Of a DNA stretch of 64,000 nucleotides, positions 34,157 through 42,070 are shown in pieces; the stretch's first letter is position 1, and every line of letters begins with the position of its first letter. The DNA lies in assembly GCF_000521865.1 (NCBI RefSeq), contig NZ_JAME01000024.1, positions 19,384 through 83,383 on the forward strand, read 5' to 3'. Below the pieces are notes generated by a model. The model made no database searches, had not been told where the DNA came from, and saw only the letters and a program-made list of their open reading frames with translations. Source of the DNA: Roseivivax isoporae LMG 25204. Lineage in GTDB: Bacteria > Pseudomonadota > Alphaproteobacteria > Rhodobacterales > Rhodobacteraceae. Made by a program: the position numbers and the translations under genes.

Positions 34157-35257
34157 CTAGCTCGCGTCGAGCGCGCGGCAGTCCTCGGCCTTCCAGCCGA
34201 TCTTGACCGTCTCACCCGGCGCGAAGCGCACCTGGTCGGCGCGGTTTCGGGTCTTCACGATGAACTCGTCGTTCCCCGCGACCGAGAGCCGCGTGCGGAA
34301 CACGTCGCCCATGTAGATGAATTCCCGGACCTGCGCGTCGAGCGTATGCGCCTCGGGACCGAGATCGGGATTGAACTCCACCCGCTCCGGGCGGATCGAC
34401 ACCCGCGTGCGCTCGCCCTTGCGCGCCACGTTGACGGGCATCGCATCGATCACGTTGCCGTTGTCGAGCTTCACCGTGCAGCGGTTGCCGCCGATCTCCT
34501 CGACCACGCCCTCGAGCGTGTTGTTCTCGCCGATGAACTGCGCGACGAAGCTGTTCTGCGGCGCCTCGTAGAGCTCGTCGGGCGGCGCCAGCTGCTGGAT
34601 GCGCCCGTCGTCGAACACTGCCACGCGGTCCGACATGGTCAGCGCCTCGGTCTGGTCGTGCGTCACGTAGACCACGGTGATCCCGAGCTCGTCGGCGATC
34701 CGCTTGATCTCGAACTGCATGTGCTCGCGCAGCTGCTTGTCGAGCGCGCCGAGCGGCTCGTCCATCAGCACGAGCTCGGCCTCGAAGACCAGCGCGCGGG
34801 CAAGCGCGATCCGCTGCTGCTGGCCGCCCGACAGCTGCGCCGGGCGCCGCCCGCCGAACTGGCCCATCTGCACCATCTCGAGGGCGCGCTGCACCTTCTT
34901 CTCGCGCTCGGCCTTCGGCATCTTCCGCACTTCGAGCGGGAACGACAGGTTCTCGGCCACCGACATGTGCGGGAACAGCGCGTAGTTCTGGAACACCATG
35001 CCGATGCCGCGTTTGTGGGGCGGGATGTTGTTGATCGGCCGGCCATCCAGCTTGATCTCGCCGTGGGTCGCGGTCTCGAACCCCGCCAGCATCATCAGGC
35101 AGGTGGTCTTTCCGGACCCCGAGGGGCCGAGCATCGTCAGGAATTCGCCCTTTGGCATGGCGAGATTGAGGTCCTTAACGACCAGCGACTCGCCGTCATA
35201 GCTTTTCTGCACGCGTTCGAATGCGACGAACGCATCGTTCTCAGCCGTTTGCGCCAC
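34157..35257 (-). CDS. ABC transporter ATP-binding protein (PotA-like)
   Basis: The 366-residue ATPase has Walker [11 protein letters not shown]-loop FQNYALFPHMSVAENL, signature [15 protein letters not shown], Walker B LVLMDEPLGALD and the H-loop VTHDQTEAL, then a C-terminal TOBE domain (VSIRPERVEFNP onward), as in PotA/UgpC-type importers. I choose a GTG start (MAQTAENDAF) because AGGGAG lies 7 bases upstream; the frame remains open much further but no better ribosome site is seen. A sigma-70-like promoter (TTGCAT-17-TTTTAT) lies 50-80 bases upstream. It is the first gene of the leftward operon, divergent from the M24 hydrolase gene. Confidence 0.9.
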   Translation of the reverse strand: MAQTAENDAFVAFERVQKSYDGESLVVKDLNLAMPKGEFLTMLGPSGSGKTTCLMMLAGFETATHGEIKLDGRPINNIPPHKRGIGMVFQNYALFPHMSVAENLSFPLEVRKMPKAEREKKVQRALEMVQMGQFGGRRPAQLSGGQQQRIALARALVFEAELVLMDEPLGALDKQLREHMQFEIKRIADELGITVVYVTHDQTEALTMSDRVAVFDDGRIQQLAPPDELYEAPQNSFVAQFIGENNTLEGVVEEIGGNRCTVKLDNGNVIDAMPVNVARKGERTRVSIRPERVEFNPDLGPEAHTLDAQVREFIYMGDVFRTRLSVAGNDEFIVKTRNRADQVRFAPGETVKIGWKAEDCRALDAS

Positions 35258-35308
35258 TTTCTGGCTCCCTGTGTTGACGGCGGATTTCCTCCGCTCGCGT
35301 TGCCCCCG

Positions 35309-35337
35309 ATAAAACCGCGTGGTGTGGCCAGATGCAA
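35309..35337 (-). promoter_or_regulatory. Sigma-70-type promoter of the leftward transporter operon
   Basis: On the minus strand TTGCAT (-35, 35332-35337) and TTTTAT (-10, 35309-35314) are separated by exactly 17 bases. A transcript would start around 35302, giving a leader of about 45 bases before the ATPase GTG, with AGGGAG as ribosome site. Confidence 0.65.
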
Positions 35338-35534
35338 CTGTCTCGGCGGGCGCAGACATTCTGCGGCCCGCATCCGGGAAGTCTGTGCAGAAAAGCGGCG
35401 TTTCACAGCCAAAAGCGTCACCCGATCGGGGCCGCACGGACGATTCGACTGCAGGCAGCGCGAGCCACCCCGGCCCGCCTCGCGTCAGGCGTGCATCGCC
35501 GCCATCACGGTCGCCCACGTCTTCGTGTGGCCGT

Positions 35535-35545
35535 GATGTACACAA
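35535..35545. promoter_or_regulatory. Operator-like motif GATGTACACAA, copy 1
   Basis: GATGTACACAA contains TGTACA, and its complement TTGTGTACATC is close to TTGTNTACAA-type operators of GntR-family repressors. The same 11 bases recur at 35641. A GntR regulator is encoded by the third gene of the rightward operon, a likely binder. Confidence 0.5.
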
Positions 35546-35640
35546 CATGCCGGCATCCCGCGCCCGGACCCGCCCATGATGCGAAAAAAATGGGCGCGAA
35601 ATGCAAATGCGACCCCGGATGTCGTTTTTCTTGGGGTGAA

Positions 35641-35651
35641 GATGTACACAA
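35641..35651. promoter_or_regulatory. Operator-like motif GATGTACACAA, copy 2
   Basis: Exact repeat of the motif at 35535, 106 bases downstream (about ten helical turns), and 50 bases before the hydrolase ATG. Two in-phase sites would allow a dimeric regulator to loop the DNA or to repress cooperatively. Confidence 0.5.
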
Positions 35652-35700
35652 TAACCGAGGAGGGTCCCATGCGGTTCGCAATTGGAGGAAAGGTGCGCGC

Positions 35701-36897
35701 ATGGTGTATCACCGGTTTTCTAAGGACCTGCCCTTCACCGAAGCGGAGTACACGCGGCGTCTGGACAAGACGCGCACGGCGATGGACCGCGCGGGAATCG
35801 AGGTCCTGTTCGTCACCGACCCGTCCAACATGGCGTGGCTCACCGGCTACGACGGCTGGTCGTTCTACGTCCATCAGGGCGTGATCGTCCTGCCCGACGC
35901 CGACCCCGTGTGGTGGGGCCGCAACCAGGACTCGAACGGCGCCGTGCGCACCGTCTGGATGGGCGACGACCGGGTGATCGGCTACGCCGACAACTACGTG
36001 CAGTCGACCGAGCGCCACCCGATGGAAGACCTCGCGAGCCGCCTCGTGGGCATGGGGCTCGAGAAGGCGCGCATCGGCGTCGAGATGGACAACTACTACT
36101 TCTCGGCCAAGGCTTACGCGACGCTGGCGCGCGAACTGCCCGATTCCACGCTGATCGACGCGACCGCGCTCGTGAACTGGCAGCGCGCGATCAAGTCCGA
36201 CGAGGAACTGGTATTCATGCGCCGCGCCGCGAAGATCTCGGAAAAGATCATCGACGGGCTGGTCGAGCGGGTCGAGCCCGGCGTGGCCAAGAACGAGGTC
36301 GTGGCAGAGGTCTACCGCGACGCGCTGACCGGGGCGGACGGGCACTGGGGCGACTATGCCGCGATCGTGCCGCTGCTGCCCTCGGGATCGGACGCCGCCG
36401 CGCCGCACCTGACCTGGGACGGCCGCCCCTTCAACCAGGGCGAAGCCACCTTCTTCGAGATCTCGGGCTGTTACCGGCGCTACCACGTGCCGTTCTGCCG
36501 CACGATCTTCCTCGGCGAGCCCTCGGACATCTTCCGCCGCGCCGAGGCCGCGCTGGTCGAGGGGCTCGAGGCCGGGCTCGAGGCCGCGCGCGCCGGCAAC
36601 CGCGCCTGCGACATCGCCAACGCGCTCGCCGCGCCGCTCGAATCCGCAGGCATCGAACGCGGCGCGCGCTGCGGGTACCCGATCGGCCTCAGCTACCCGC
36701 CCGACTGGGGCGAGCGCACCATCTCGCTGCGCTCCGAGGACGAGACCGTGCTCGAGCCCGGCATGACCTTCCACTTCATGCCCGGCCTCTGGATGTCGGA
36801 CTGGGGCCTCGAGATCACCGAGTCCATCCTCATCAAGGAAGACGGCCCGGCCGAGACCTTCTGCCACCGCCCGCGCAAGATGTTCGTCAAGGAGTGA
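35701..36897 (+). CDS. doeA: M24-family hydrolase, ectoine hydrolase (DoeA/EutD) type
   Basis: The 398-residue length and sequence resemble ectoine hydrolase DoeA/EutD, which opens the ectoine ring to N-acetyl-diaminobutyrate. The creatinase-like N-terminal domain has VLFVTDPSNMAWLTGYDGWSFYVHQ, and the pita-bread domain has AIVPLLPSGSDAAAPHLTWD, ATFFEISGCYRRYHVPFCRT and GYPIGLSYPPDWGER. Glu253 in FFEIS is at about the position I recall for the catalytic Glu of EutD. The usual five metal ligands of methionine aminopeptidase are not evident. The ATG is preceded by GGAGG at 12 bases. Co-encoded with an ArgE-like deacetylase rather than DoeB, and with a polyamine-type transporter rather than UehABC/EhuABCD, so a related substrate other than ectoine is possible. 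Confidence 0.75.
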   Translation: MVYHRFSKDLPFTEAEYTRRLDKTRTAMDRAGIEVLFVTDPSNMAWLTGYDGWSFYVHQGVIVLPDADPVWWGRNQDSNGAVRTVWMGDDRVIGYADNYVQSTERHPMEDLASRLVGMGLEKARIGVEMDNYYFSAKAYATLARELPDSTLIDATALVNWQRAIKSDEELVFMRRAAKISEKIIDGLVERVEPGVAKNEVVAEVYRDALTGADGHWGDYAAIVPLLPSGSDAAAPHLTWDGRPFNQGEATFFEISGCYRRYHVPFCRTIFLGEPSDIFRRAEAALVEGLEAGLEAARAGNRACDIANALAAPLESAGIERGARCGYPIGLSYPPDWGERTISLRSEDETVLEPGMTFHFMPGLWMSDWGLEITESILIKEDGPAETFCHRPRKMFVKE

Positions 36898-36902
36898 CGC
36901 CC

Positions 36903-38057
36903 GTGCTGCACGAGACCGAACACGTCCTCAGGGGCCTCGTCGCGCATCCCTCCGTGTCGGCCGACAGCAATGTCGCGCTGATCGAGCACATGGCGAACCG
37001 GCTCGAGGATGCCGGCGCGCGGGTCGAGATCCTGCGCGACGCGACCGGGACCAAGGCGAACCTCTGGGGCACGATCGGGCCGGAGATCCCGGGCGGCGTC
37101 CTGCTGTCCGGCCATTCCGACGTGGTGCCGGTGGCCGACCAGGACTGGTCCACCGACCCCTGGGCGCTCGCCGAACGCGGCGACCTGCTGCTCGGGCGCG
37201 GCACCTGCGACATGAAGGGCTTCATCGCCGCGGCCATCGCCATGGCGCCGGGCTTTGCCGCCACCCACCTGCGTCGCCCGGTGCATTTCTGCTTCACCCA
37301 TGACGAGGAGGTGGGATGCCTCGGCGCGCAGGCGCTGGTCCCTCTCCTCAGGGACCGCGAGGTCCTGCCCTCCGTGGCCATCGTGGGCGAGCCGACCGAG
37401 ATGCGCATCATCGAGGGGCACAAGGGCTGCTGCGAATATACCGCGCGGTTCCACGGGCTCGAGGGGCACGGCTCGCACCCCGACCGGGGCGTGAACGCCG
37501 TGGTCTACGCGGTCCGCTACGTCACCCGCCTGATGGAACTGGCGGAGGAGCTGAAGCAGCGCGCGCCCCGCGACAGCCGCTTCGACCCGCCCTGGACCAC
37601 GGTCAATGTCGGCAAGCTCGCGGGCGGCGTGGCGCACAACGTCATCCCCGGCCGCGCCGAGGTCGAGTGGGAGATGCGCCCGGTCCAGTACGGCGACGCG
37701 GATTTCGTGAAGGAGGCGCTCGCCGCCTACGTGGCGAACGAGCTCCTGCCGGCCATGCGCGCCGTGTCGCCCCGAGCCGACATCACCGTCGAGACCATCG
37801 GCGAGGTCGTGGGCCTCGAGCCGATGGAGGACAACATGGCCCGCGCGCTGGTCGCGCAGCTGACGGGGGGCAACTCCGCCGACGTGGTGCCCTTCGGCAC
37901 CGAGGCGGGCCTCTTCCAGGAACTCGGCATGTCCGTGGTGGTCTGCGGGCCGGGATCGATCGCCCAGGCGCACAAGCCCGACGAATACGTCTCGCGGCCG
38001 CAGCTGACCGAATGCCTGACCATGCTCGAAGGGTTGCGGCGGAACCTCGCCTCATGA
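36903..38057 (+). CDS. ArgE/DapE-family M20 deacetylase
   Basis: The 384-residue zinc amidohydrolase resembles acetylornithine deacetylase. Metal-site segments are visible: LLSGHSDVVPV (His, Asp), LLGRGTCDMKGFIAAA (bridging Asp), FTHDEEVGCLGAQ (catalytic Glu pair) and VGEPTEMRIIEGHKG, with the late His in GPGSIAQAHKPDEY. It would remove an acyl group from an N-acyl diamino acid such as N-acetylornithine or N-acetyl-diaminobutyrate. The GTG start has AGGAG 8 bases upstream and lies 5 bases after the hydrolase stop, so the two probably act in sequence. The stop overlaps the gntR start by 4 bases. True arginine-biosynthetic ArgE is unlikely given the context. Confidence 0.85.
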   Translation: MLHETEHVLRGLVAHPSVSADSNVALIEHMANRLEDAGARVEILRDATGTKANLWGTIGPEIPGGVLLSGHSDVVPVADQDWSTDPWALAERGDLLLGRGTCDMKGFIAAAIAMAPGFAATHLRRPVHFCFTHDEEVGCLGAQALVPLLRDREVLPSVAIVGEPTEMRIIEGHKGCCEYTARFHGLEGHGSHPDRGVNAVVYAVRYVTRLMELAEELKQRAPRDSRFDPPWTTVNVGKLAGGVAHNVIPGRAEVEWEMRPVQYGDADFVKEALAAYVANELLPAMRAVSPRADITVETIGEVVGLEPMEDNMARALVAQLTGGNSADVVPFGTEAGLFQELGMSVVVCGPGSIAQAHKPDEYVSRPQLTECLTMLEGLRRNLAS

Positions 38058-38695
38058 CCGCCGAGGAGCGGCATCTCCGGCTCTACCAGGAAATCCGAAG
38101 CCGCATCTGCCTGCTCGACTACCCGCCCGGCGCCAAGCTCGGCGAAGAGGCGCTCGCGGCGGAATTCGGCGTCTCGCGCACGCCGGTGCGCCGGGTGCTC
38201 GCCCGGCTCGCCGACGAGGGACTGGTGGCCGCGCGCCACGGCGTCGGCACCATCGTCACCGACGTGGACGCGCGCGAGCTCGGCCAGGTCTACGAGCTGC
38301 GGATGGAACTCGCGCAGCTCGCAGGCTGGCTCTCGCCGCTGCCCATCACCGAACGGGTGGTGACCGAGGCGCAGGACTTCGTCCAGCGCGGCGCGGCGCT
38401 CGCCGCGGCGCCCGCGCCGCGCGACTTCGCGACGCTCAACATGGCGTTCTTCGATTTCGGCCTGGGGCTTTGCGGCAATGCCGCGCTGGCCGAGATGTCG
38501 GAGCGGCTCTACTACCGCACCGCGCGGATCTGGCTCCAGACCATTCCCGCGCTCGACCTCGCGCAGGAGGCCGCGTTCTTCCACGACGAGATGAGGCAGG
38601 TCGCAACCGCGCTCGAGGCACGCGATCCGCGCGCGGCAGCGCTGATCCGCCGCGCGCACATCTCCATGTCCTACCAGCGTCTCGCCGCCGCCTGA
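38054..38695 (+). CDS. GntR-family (FCD) transcriptional regulator
   Basis: The 213-residue protein has an N-terminal winged HTH (LYQEIRSRICLLDYPPGAKLGEEALAAEFGVSRTPVRRVLARLADEGLVAARHGVGTIV) and an all-helical C-terminal ligand domain of the FCD/FadR type (YELRMELAQLAGW, AFFDFGLGLCGNAALAEMSERLYYRTARIW). The HTH sequence is complete. It overlaps the deacetylase stop by 4 bases and is the last gene of the operon, so it most likely controls this operon and the divergent transporter by sensing the substrate or an intermediate. The paired GATGTACACAA sites are candidate operators. Confidence 0.88.
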   Translation: MTAEERHLRLYQEIRSRICLLDYPPGAKLGEEALAAEFGVSRTPVRRVLARLADEGLVAARHGVGTIVTDVDARELGQVYELRMELAQLAGWLSPLPITERVVTEAQDFVQRGAALAAAPAPRDFATLNMAFFDFGLGLCGNAALAEMSERLYYRTARIWLQTIPALDLAQEAAFFHDEMRQVATALEARDPRAAALIRRAHISMSYQRLAAA

Positions 38696-38699
38696 AGCC

Positions 38700-39482
38700 T
38701 CAGAGCTCGGGGTTGTCCGGGTACCAGTCGGGCGTCAGCACCTCGGCTCCCTCGACCATCGAGGCGAATTCCTGCGGGTCCTGCGTGCCGCCGTCGCGGC
38801 CGCGGAAATGGTAGGGATAGACATAGGTCGGCGAGAAGGCGTTGACCGCCGCCGCCGCCTGCGTGGCATCCATGGTGAAGGGCAGGTTCATGCAGACGAA
38901 CGCGAGGTCGATGTTCTCGAGCGCGCGCACCTCGGGCGTGTCCTCGGTGTCGCCCGAGATGTAGACGCGGAAGCCCTCGAAGCTCAGAACGTAGCCGTTG
39001 TCGCGCCCCTCGGGGTGGAAATCCTGCCGCCCCTCGGTGGTGTTGTAGGCGGGGATCGCCTCGATGCCGACGCCTTCCCAATCGGTCGTGTCGCCGTTGC
39101 CGATGGATTCGGCCCCCGACAGCTCTTCCGGCAGCATGTCCGCCACCGCCGGGTTCACGATCAGGTGGGTGTTCTCGCCCATGAGCGCGGTCAGCGTGTC
39201 GACCTCGTAATGGTCGCCGTGCTCGTGCGTGATGAGGATGAGGTCGGGCGCCGGCAGGTCGCCATAGGCCTCGGCACCGCCGACCGGGTCCACGTGGATG
39301 ACGCCCGCGGGGGTCTCCATGACAAAGGAGGCGTGGCTGACGGGATGCACGGTGATCGTGCCGCCCGGGGTCTCGAAGCTGTTGTTGGCCCCTTCCTGCG
39401 CCAGCGCGGCGAAGGGCAGGATCGCGGTCACGCCGGCCGCGGCGCTCGCGGTGGCAAGGAAGGTGCGTCGGGTCTGGGTCAT
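38700..39482 (-). CDS. Tat-exported metallo-beta-lactamase-fold hydrolase (UlaG-like)
   Basis: The 260-residue precursor begins MTQTRRTFLATASAAAGVTAI, a twin-arginine signal with cleavage after ALA near residue 28. The mature part is a MBL-fold hydrolase with the metal motif ITHEHGDHYEV (HxHxDH), preceded by HASFVMETPAGVIHVDPVGG and followed by VYISGDTEDTPE with a metal-bridging Asp. It resembles UlaG-type lactonases or YcjY-like hydrolases, but the substrate is unknown. It is monocistronic, convergent with gntR (4-base gap) and divergent from kpsT. Confidence 0.87.
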   Translation of the reverse strand: MTQTRRTFLATASAAAGVTAILPFAALAQEGANNSFETPGGTITVHPVSHASFVMETPAGVIHVDPVGGAEAYGDLPAPDLILITHEHGDHYEVDTLTALMGENTHLIVNPAVADMLPEELSGAESIGNGDTTDWEGVGIEAIPAYNTTEGRQDFHPEGRDNGYVLSFEGFRVYISGDTEDTPEVRALENIDLAFVCMNLPFTMDATQAAAAVNAFSPTYVYPYHFRGRDGGTQDPQEFASMVEGAEVLTPDWYPDNPEL

Positions 39483-39604
39483 GGAATCTCCGTCTGTCGC
39501 TGGCGGATCGCGGGCGGCGGGGCCGGCCCGTCCTGCGGGGCAGAGCTAGGTCGGCGGGCGACCGCTTCAATCACCCGCGCCGCCGCGACAGCCGCACGTC
39601 GCGG

Positions 39605-39661
39605 TGTCCTTTGTTTCCGGAACAGGACATACTCGCGCCAGAATTGGGCAATAGCTGTCCT
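39605..39661 (+). promoter_or_regulatory. Three TGTCCT half-sites upstream of kpsT
   Basis: TGTCCT occurs at 39605-39610 and 39656-39661, and inverted as AGGACA at 39624-39629. The first two flank GTT-TCCGG-AAC to make an imperfect dyad. The spacing (19 and 32 bases) suits binding on one DNA face. It may be the operator of the capsule-export pair; the regulator is unknown. Confidence 0.35.
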
Positions 39662-39723
39662 TCCGTCGCCGTTGCGTGCATGACGGCCGACAGGAACGAG
39701 TGCCCGAGTACCAGAGTCGCCGG

Positions 39724-40383
39724 ATGTTGGAGTTCGACCAGGTCAGCAAGTCCTTCTGGACCGGATCCCGTCGCAAGGTGATCCTCGACCGCGTGTCCTT
39801 CCGCGTGGACCTCGGCGAGAGCTTCGGCATCCTCGCCCCCAACGGCACCGGCAAGACCACCCTGATCAAGATGATGGCGGGCCTCGAGAAGCCCGACGAG
39901 GGCGAGATCCGCCGCGGCTGCCGCGTCTCCTTCCCGCTCGGGTTCATGGGCGGGGTGATCTCCAAGGTCTCGGCGCAGGAGAACGCCCGCTACATCGCGC
40001 GGCTCTACGGCCTCGATCCCGATTACGTCGAGGCGTTCTGCCGCTGGCTCTGCGGGCTCGGCGAATATTTCGACCAGCCGATCGGCGTCTATTCCTCGGG
40101 CATGCGCGCGCGCTTCACCTTCGCGCTCATGCTGGCGCTCGATTTCGACATCTACCTCATCGACGAGGGGATGCCCAACTCGACGGACGTGGAGTTCAAC
40201 CGCCGCGCCGGCGACATCCTCGCCGAACGGCTGCGGACCACCACCATCATCATCGTGAGCCACCAGCCGCAGGTGCTGGAAAAGTTCGCGCGCCGGGCGG
40301 CCGTTCTGATGGACGGCAAGTTGCACATGTTCGATTCTCTGGAAGAGGCGAAGCGGCTCTATGACTATGAAACTCAGGGCTAG
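39724..40383 (+). CDS. kpsT: Capsular polysaccharide export ATPase (KpsT/CtrD/BexA family)
   Basis: The 219-residue ATPase has the length and order of KpsT. Walker A reads APNGTGKTT (38-46, with Ala in place of the first Gly), signature YSSGMRARFTFALMLAL in place of the LSGGQ form, as usual for KpsT-type proteins, and Walker B IYLIDEGMP. It powers export of capsular or other surface polysaccharide through an ABC-2 permease (KpsM), which is not encoded next to it. The chosen ATG begins at MLEFDQVSKSF, where the fold starts. It overlaps the kpsE-like gene by 23 bases. Confidence 0.87.
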   Translation: MLEFDQVSKSFWTGSRRKVILDRVSFRVDLGESFGILAPNGTGKTTLIKMMAGLEKPDEGEIRRGCRVSFPLGFMGGVISKVSAQENARYIARLYGLDPDYVEAFCRWLCGLGEYFDQPIGVYSSGMRARFTFALMLALDFDIYLIDEGMPNSTDVEFNRRAGDILAERLRTTTIIIVSHQPQVLEKFARRAAVLMDGKLHMFDSLEEAKRLYDYETQG

Positions 40384-42034
40384 GAAGTTCCGCATCCGCC
40401 GTTCCGCCAGCGCGGAGACGCCGCCGCAGGAGACCCGCGCCGCCAGCGAGGCGCCCCCGTCACCCGCGACGCCGGCGCCCGCGCGCGACGCGCCGACGCA
40501 CCCGGCCCCCGAGGGTGCGGGCGAGACCGACATCCAGGCGATCCGGCAGGAGGGCCTGACCGGCCGCCAGCTGCGCATGGCCCGCCGCATCGCGCAGAAG
40601 CACGGCCTCGCACCCACTTCGGACTTCGACGCGGTGCGGCTGCTGCGGCTGCGCGGCATCGACCCGTTCAAGCTCGGCAACACGCTCGAACTGGTGGTGA
40701 CGCGCGATCCCAAGGCCCCCGCGCCCGCCACCGGGGCCGACACGGACGGCGGCGGTTTCGGCGGCGCACTCGCGCCCCGGCCCGCAGACGGCGACGGCGA
40801 CGGGCGCGTGCAGCTGCCGCAGACCATGCCGCCCCGCCCGGGCGTGCCCTCGACCGAGCTGCACAAGGGCCCGACGCCGGCCGACCGCCGCGCCGCCGAG
40901 ATCGAGAAGATCCAGCGCGACCTCGCCCGCCGGCGGCGGCGCAAGCTCGCGCTCCTTTTCACCCGGCTCGCCTTCTTCGTGTTCCTGCCGACGGCCGTTG
41001 CGGGCTACTACTTCTTCGCCGTGGCGACGCCGCTCTATTCGACGAAGTCGCAGTTCCTGATCCTGACGAACGACGGCGGCGGGGGCGGCGGCATGGGCGG
41101 GCTCCTGTCCGGCACGCAGTTCGCCACCAACCAGGACGCCATCGCGGTCCAGTCCTACCTGGCGTCCAAGGACGCCATGCTGCGGCTCGACCGCGACGAG
41201 GGATTCAAGACGCACTTCTCGCAGGGCTTCATCGACCCGATCCAGCGGCTCGAGCCCGACGCCTCGAACGAGGACGCCTACGGCACCTACCAGCGCAACG
41301 TCGAGATCGGCTACGATCCGACCGAGGGCGTCATCAAGATGGAAGTGACGGCCGCCGATCCCGAGGTCGCCGCCGAGTTCAGCCGCGCGCTCATCTCCTA
41401 CGCCGAGGAACGCGTCGACAACCTGTCGCTGCGCAAGCGGTCGAACGCCGTGCTCGACGCCGAGCAGGGACTCGAGGACGCCGAGGCCGCGCGGCGCGCG
41501 GCGCAGGCCCGGCTCGTGCGGCTGCAGCAGGAAAGCGCGCTGCTCGACCCCGAGGGCCGGATCGCGGCGCTGCGCGGCCAGATCAACACTTTCGAGATCC
41601 AGCTGCAGGAAAAGCGGCTGCAGCTGCAGGCACTGCTCGACAATGCCCGCCCGAACGAGAGCCGCGTGGACGGCGCCGAGGCAGACGTGCGCCGCCTCGA
41701 GGCGCTGCTCGCCGACCTCAACACGCGCATGACGCAGGCGGCCGACGACGGCTCCTCGCTGGCCGACATCGCGGCCGAGGTGCAGCTGGCCGAGGCCGAC
41801 GTGCTGACGCGCGACATGATGCTGCAGGCGGCGCTCGAACGGCTCGAGACCGCGCGGCGCGACGCCGATGCCCAGGCGCGCTACCTCACCACCTCGGTCG
41901 TGCCGCTCGCGTCCGAGGATCCGAGCTATCCGCGCAAGTTCGAGAACACGGCGCTGGCCTTCCTGATCTTCTCGGGCATCTACCTGATGATCTCGCTCAC
42001 CGCGTCGATCCTGCGCGAACAGGTCTCGTCCTGA
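40361..42034 (+). CDS. kpsE: Capsule polysaccharide export inner-membrane protein (KpsE/CtrB family) with N-terminal extension
   Basis: The 557-residue protein is longer than KpsE (~380). Residues 1-190 form a basic then Pro/Ala-rich cytoplasmic region that includes a segment DIQAIRQEGLTGRQLRMARRIAQKHG. The first membrane helix is near 205-225 (LALLFTRLAFFVFLPTAVAGYYFF), followed by a periplasmic part with a glycine run (TNDGGGGGGMGGLLSG), long coiled coil (about 360-500) and a C-terminal membrane helix (FENTALAFLIFSGIYLMISLTASIL). This PCP-type layout links the inner-membrane exporter to the outer-membrane channel. An ATG two codons downstream (40367) is an alternative start. It is coupled to kpsT by overlap. 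Confidence 0.85.
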   Translation: MTMKLRARKFRIRRSASAETPPQETRAASEAPPSPATPAPARDAPTHPAPEGAGETDIQAIRQEGLTGRQLRMARRIAQKHGLAPTSDFDAVRLLRLRGIDPFKLGNTLELVVTRDPKAPAPATGADTDGGGFGGALAPRPADGDGDGRVQLPQTMPPRPGVPSTELHKGPTPADRRAAEIEKIQRDLARRRRRKLALLFTRLAFFVFLPTAVAGYYFFAVATPLYSTKSQFLILTNDGGGGGGMGGLLSGTQFATNQDAIAVQSYLASKDAMLRLDRDEGFKTHFSQGFIDPIQRLEPDASNEDAYGTYQRNVEIGYDPTEGVIKMEVTAADPEVAAEFSRALISYAEERVDNLSLRKRSNAVLDAEQGLEDAEAARRAAQARLVRLQQESALLDPEGRIAALRGQINTFEIQLQEKRLQLQALLDNARPNESRVDGAEADVRRLEALLADLNTRMTQAADDGSSLADIAAEVQLAEADVLTRDMMLQAALERLETARRDADAQARYLTTSVVPLASEDPSYPRKFENTALAFLIFSGIYLMISLTASILREQVSS

Positions 42035-42042
42035 CCGGGCGT

Positions 42043-42060
42043 GCGGGGGCGCGCCCCCGC
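42043..42060. terminator. Hairpin between convergent kpsE and thiolase genes
   Basis: GCGGGGGC (42043-42050) and GCCCCCGC (42053-42060) form an 8-base stem in the 36-base gap between the convergent stop codons. There is no T-tract. Confidence 0.55.
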
Positions 42061-42070
42061 CGTGGTGCCC

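Larger units (their letters stand above)
35258..35700. promoter_or_regulatory. Divergent control region between transporter and hydrolase operons
   Basis: This is the only gap over 300 bases in the window. It holds the leftward promoter near 35309-35337, two copies of GATGTACACAA (35535 and 35641), an inverted repeat CGCCCAT/ATGGGCG (35571-35577 and 35590-35596) around an A-run, and two Shine-Dalgarno sequences before the hydrolase gene (GAGGAGGG at 35657 and GGAGG at 35684). The right half is clearly more AT-rich than the flanking genes. The middle (35350-35530) shows nothing I can assign. Confidence 0.7.
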
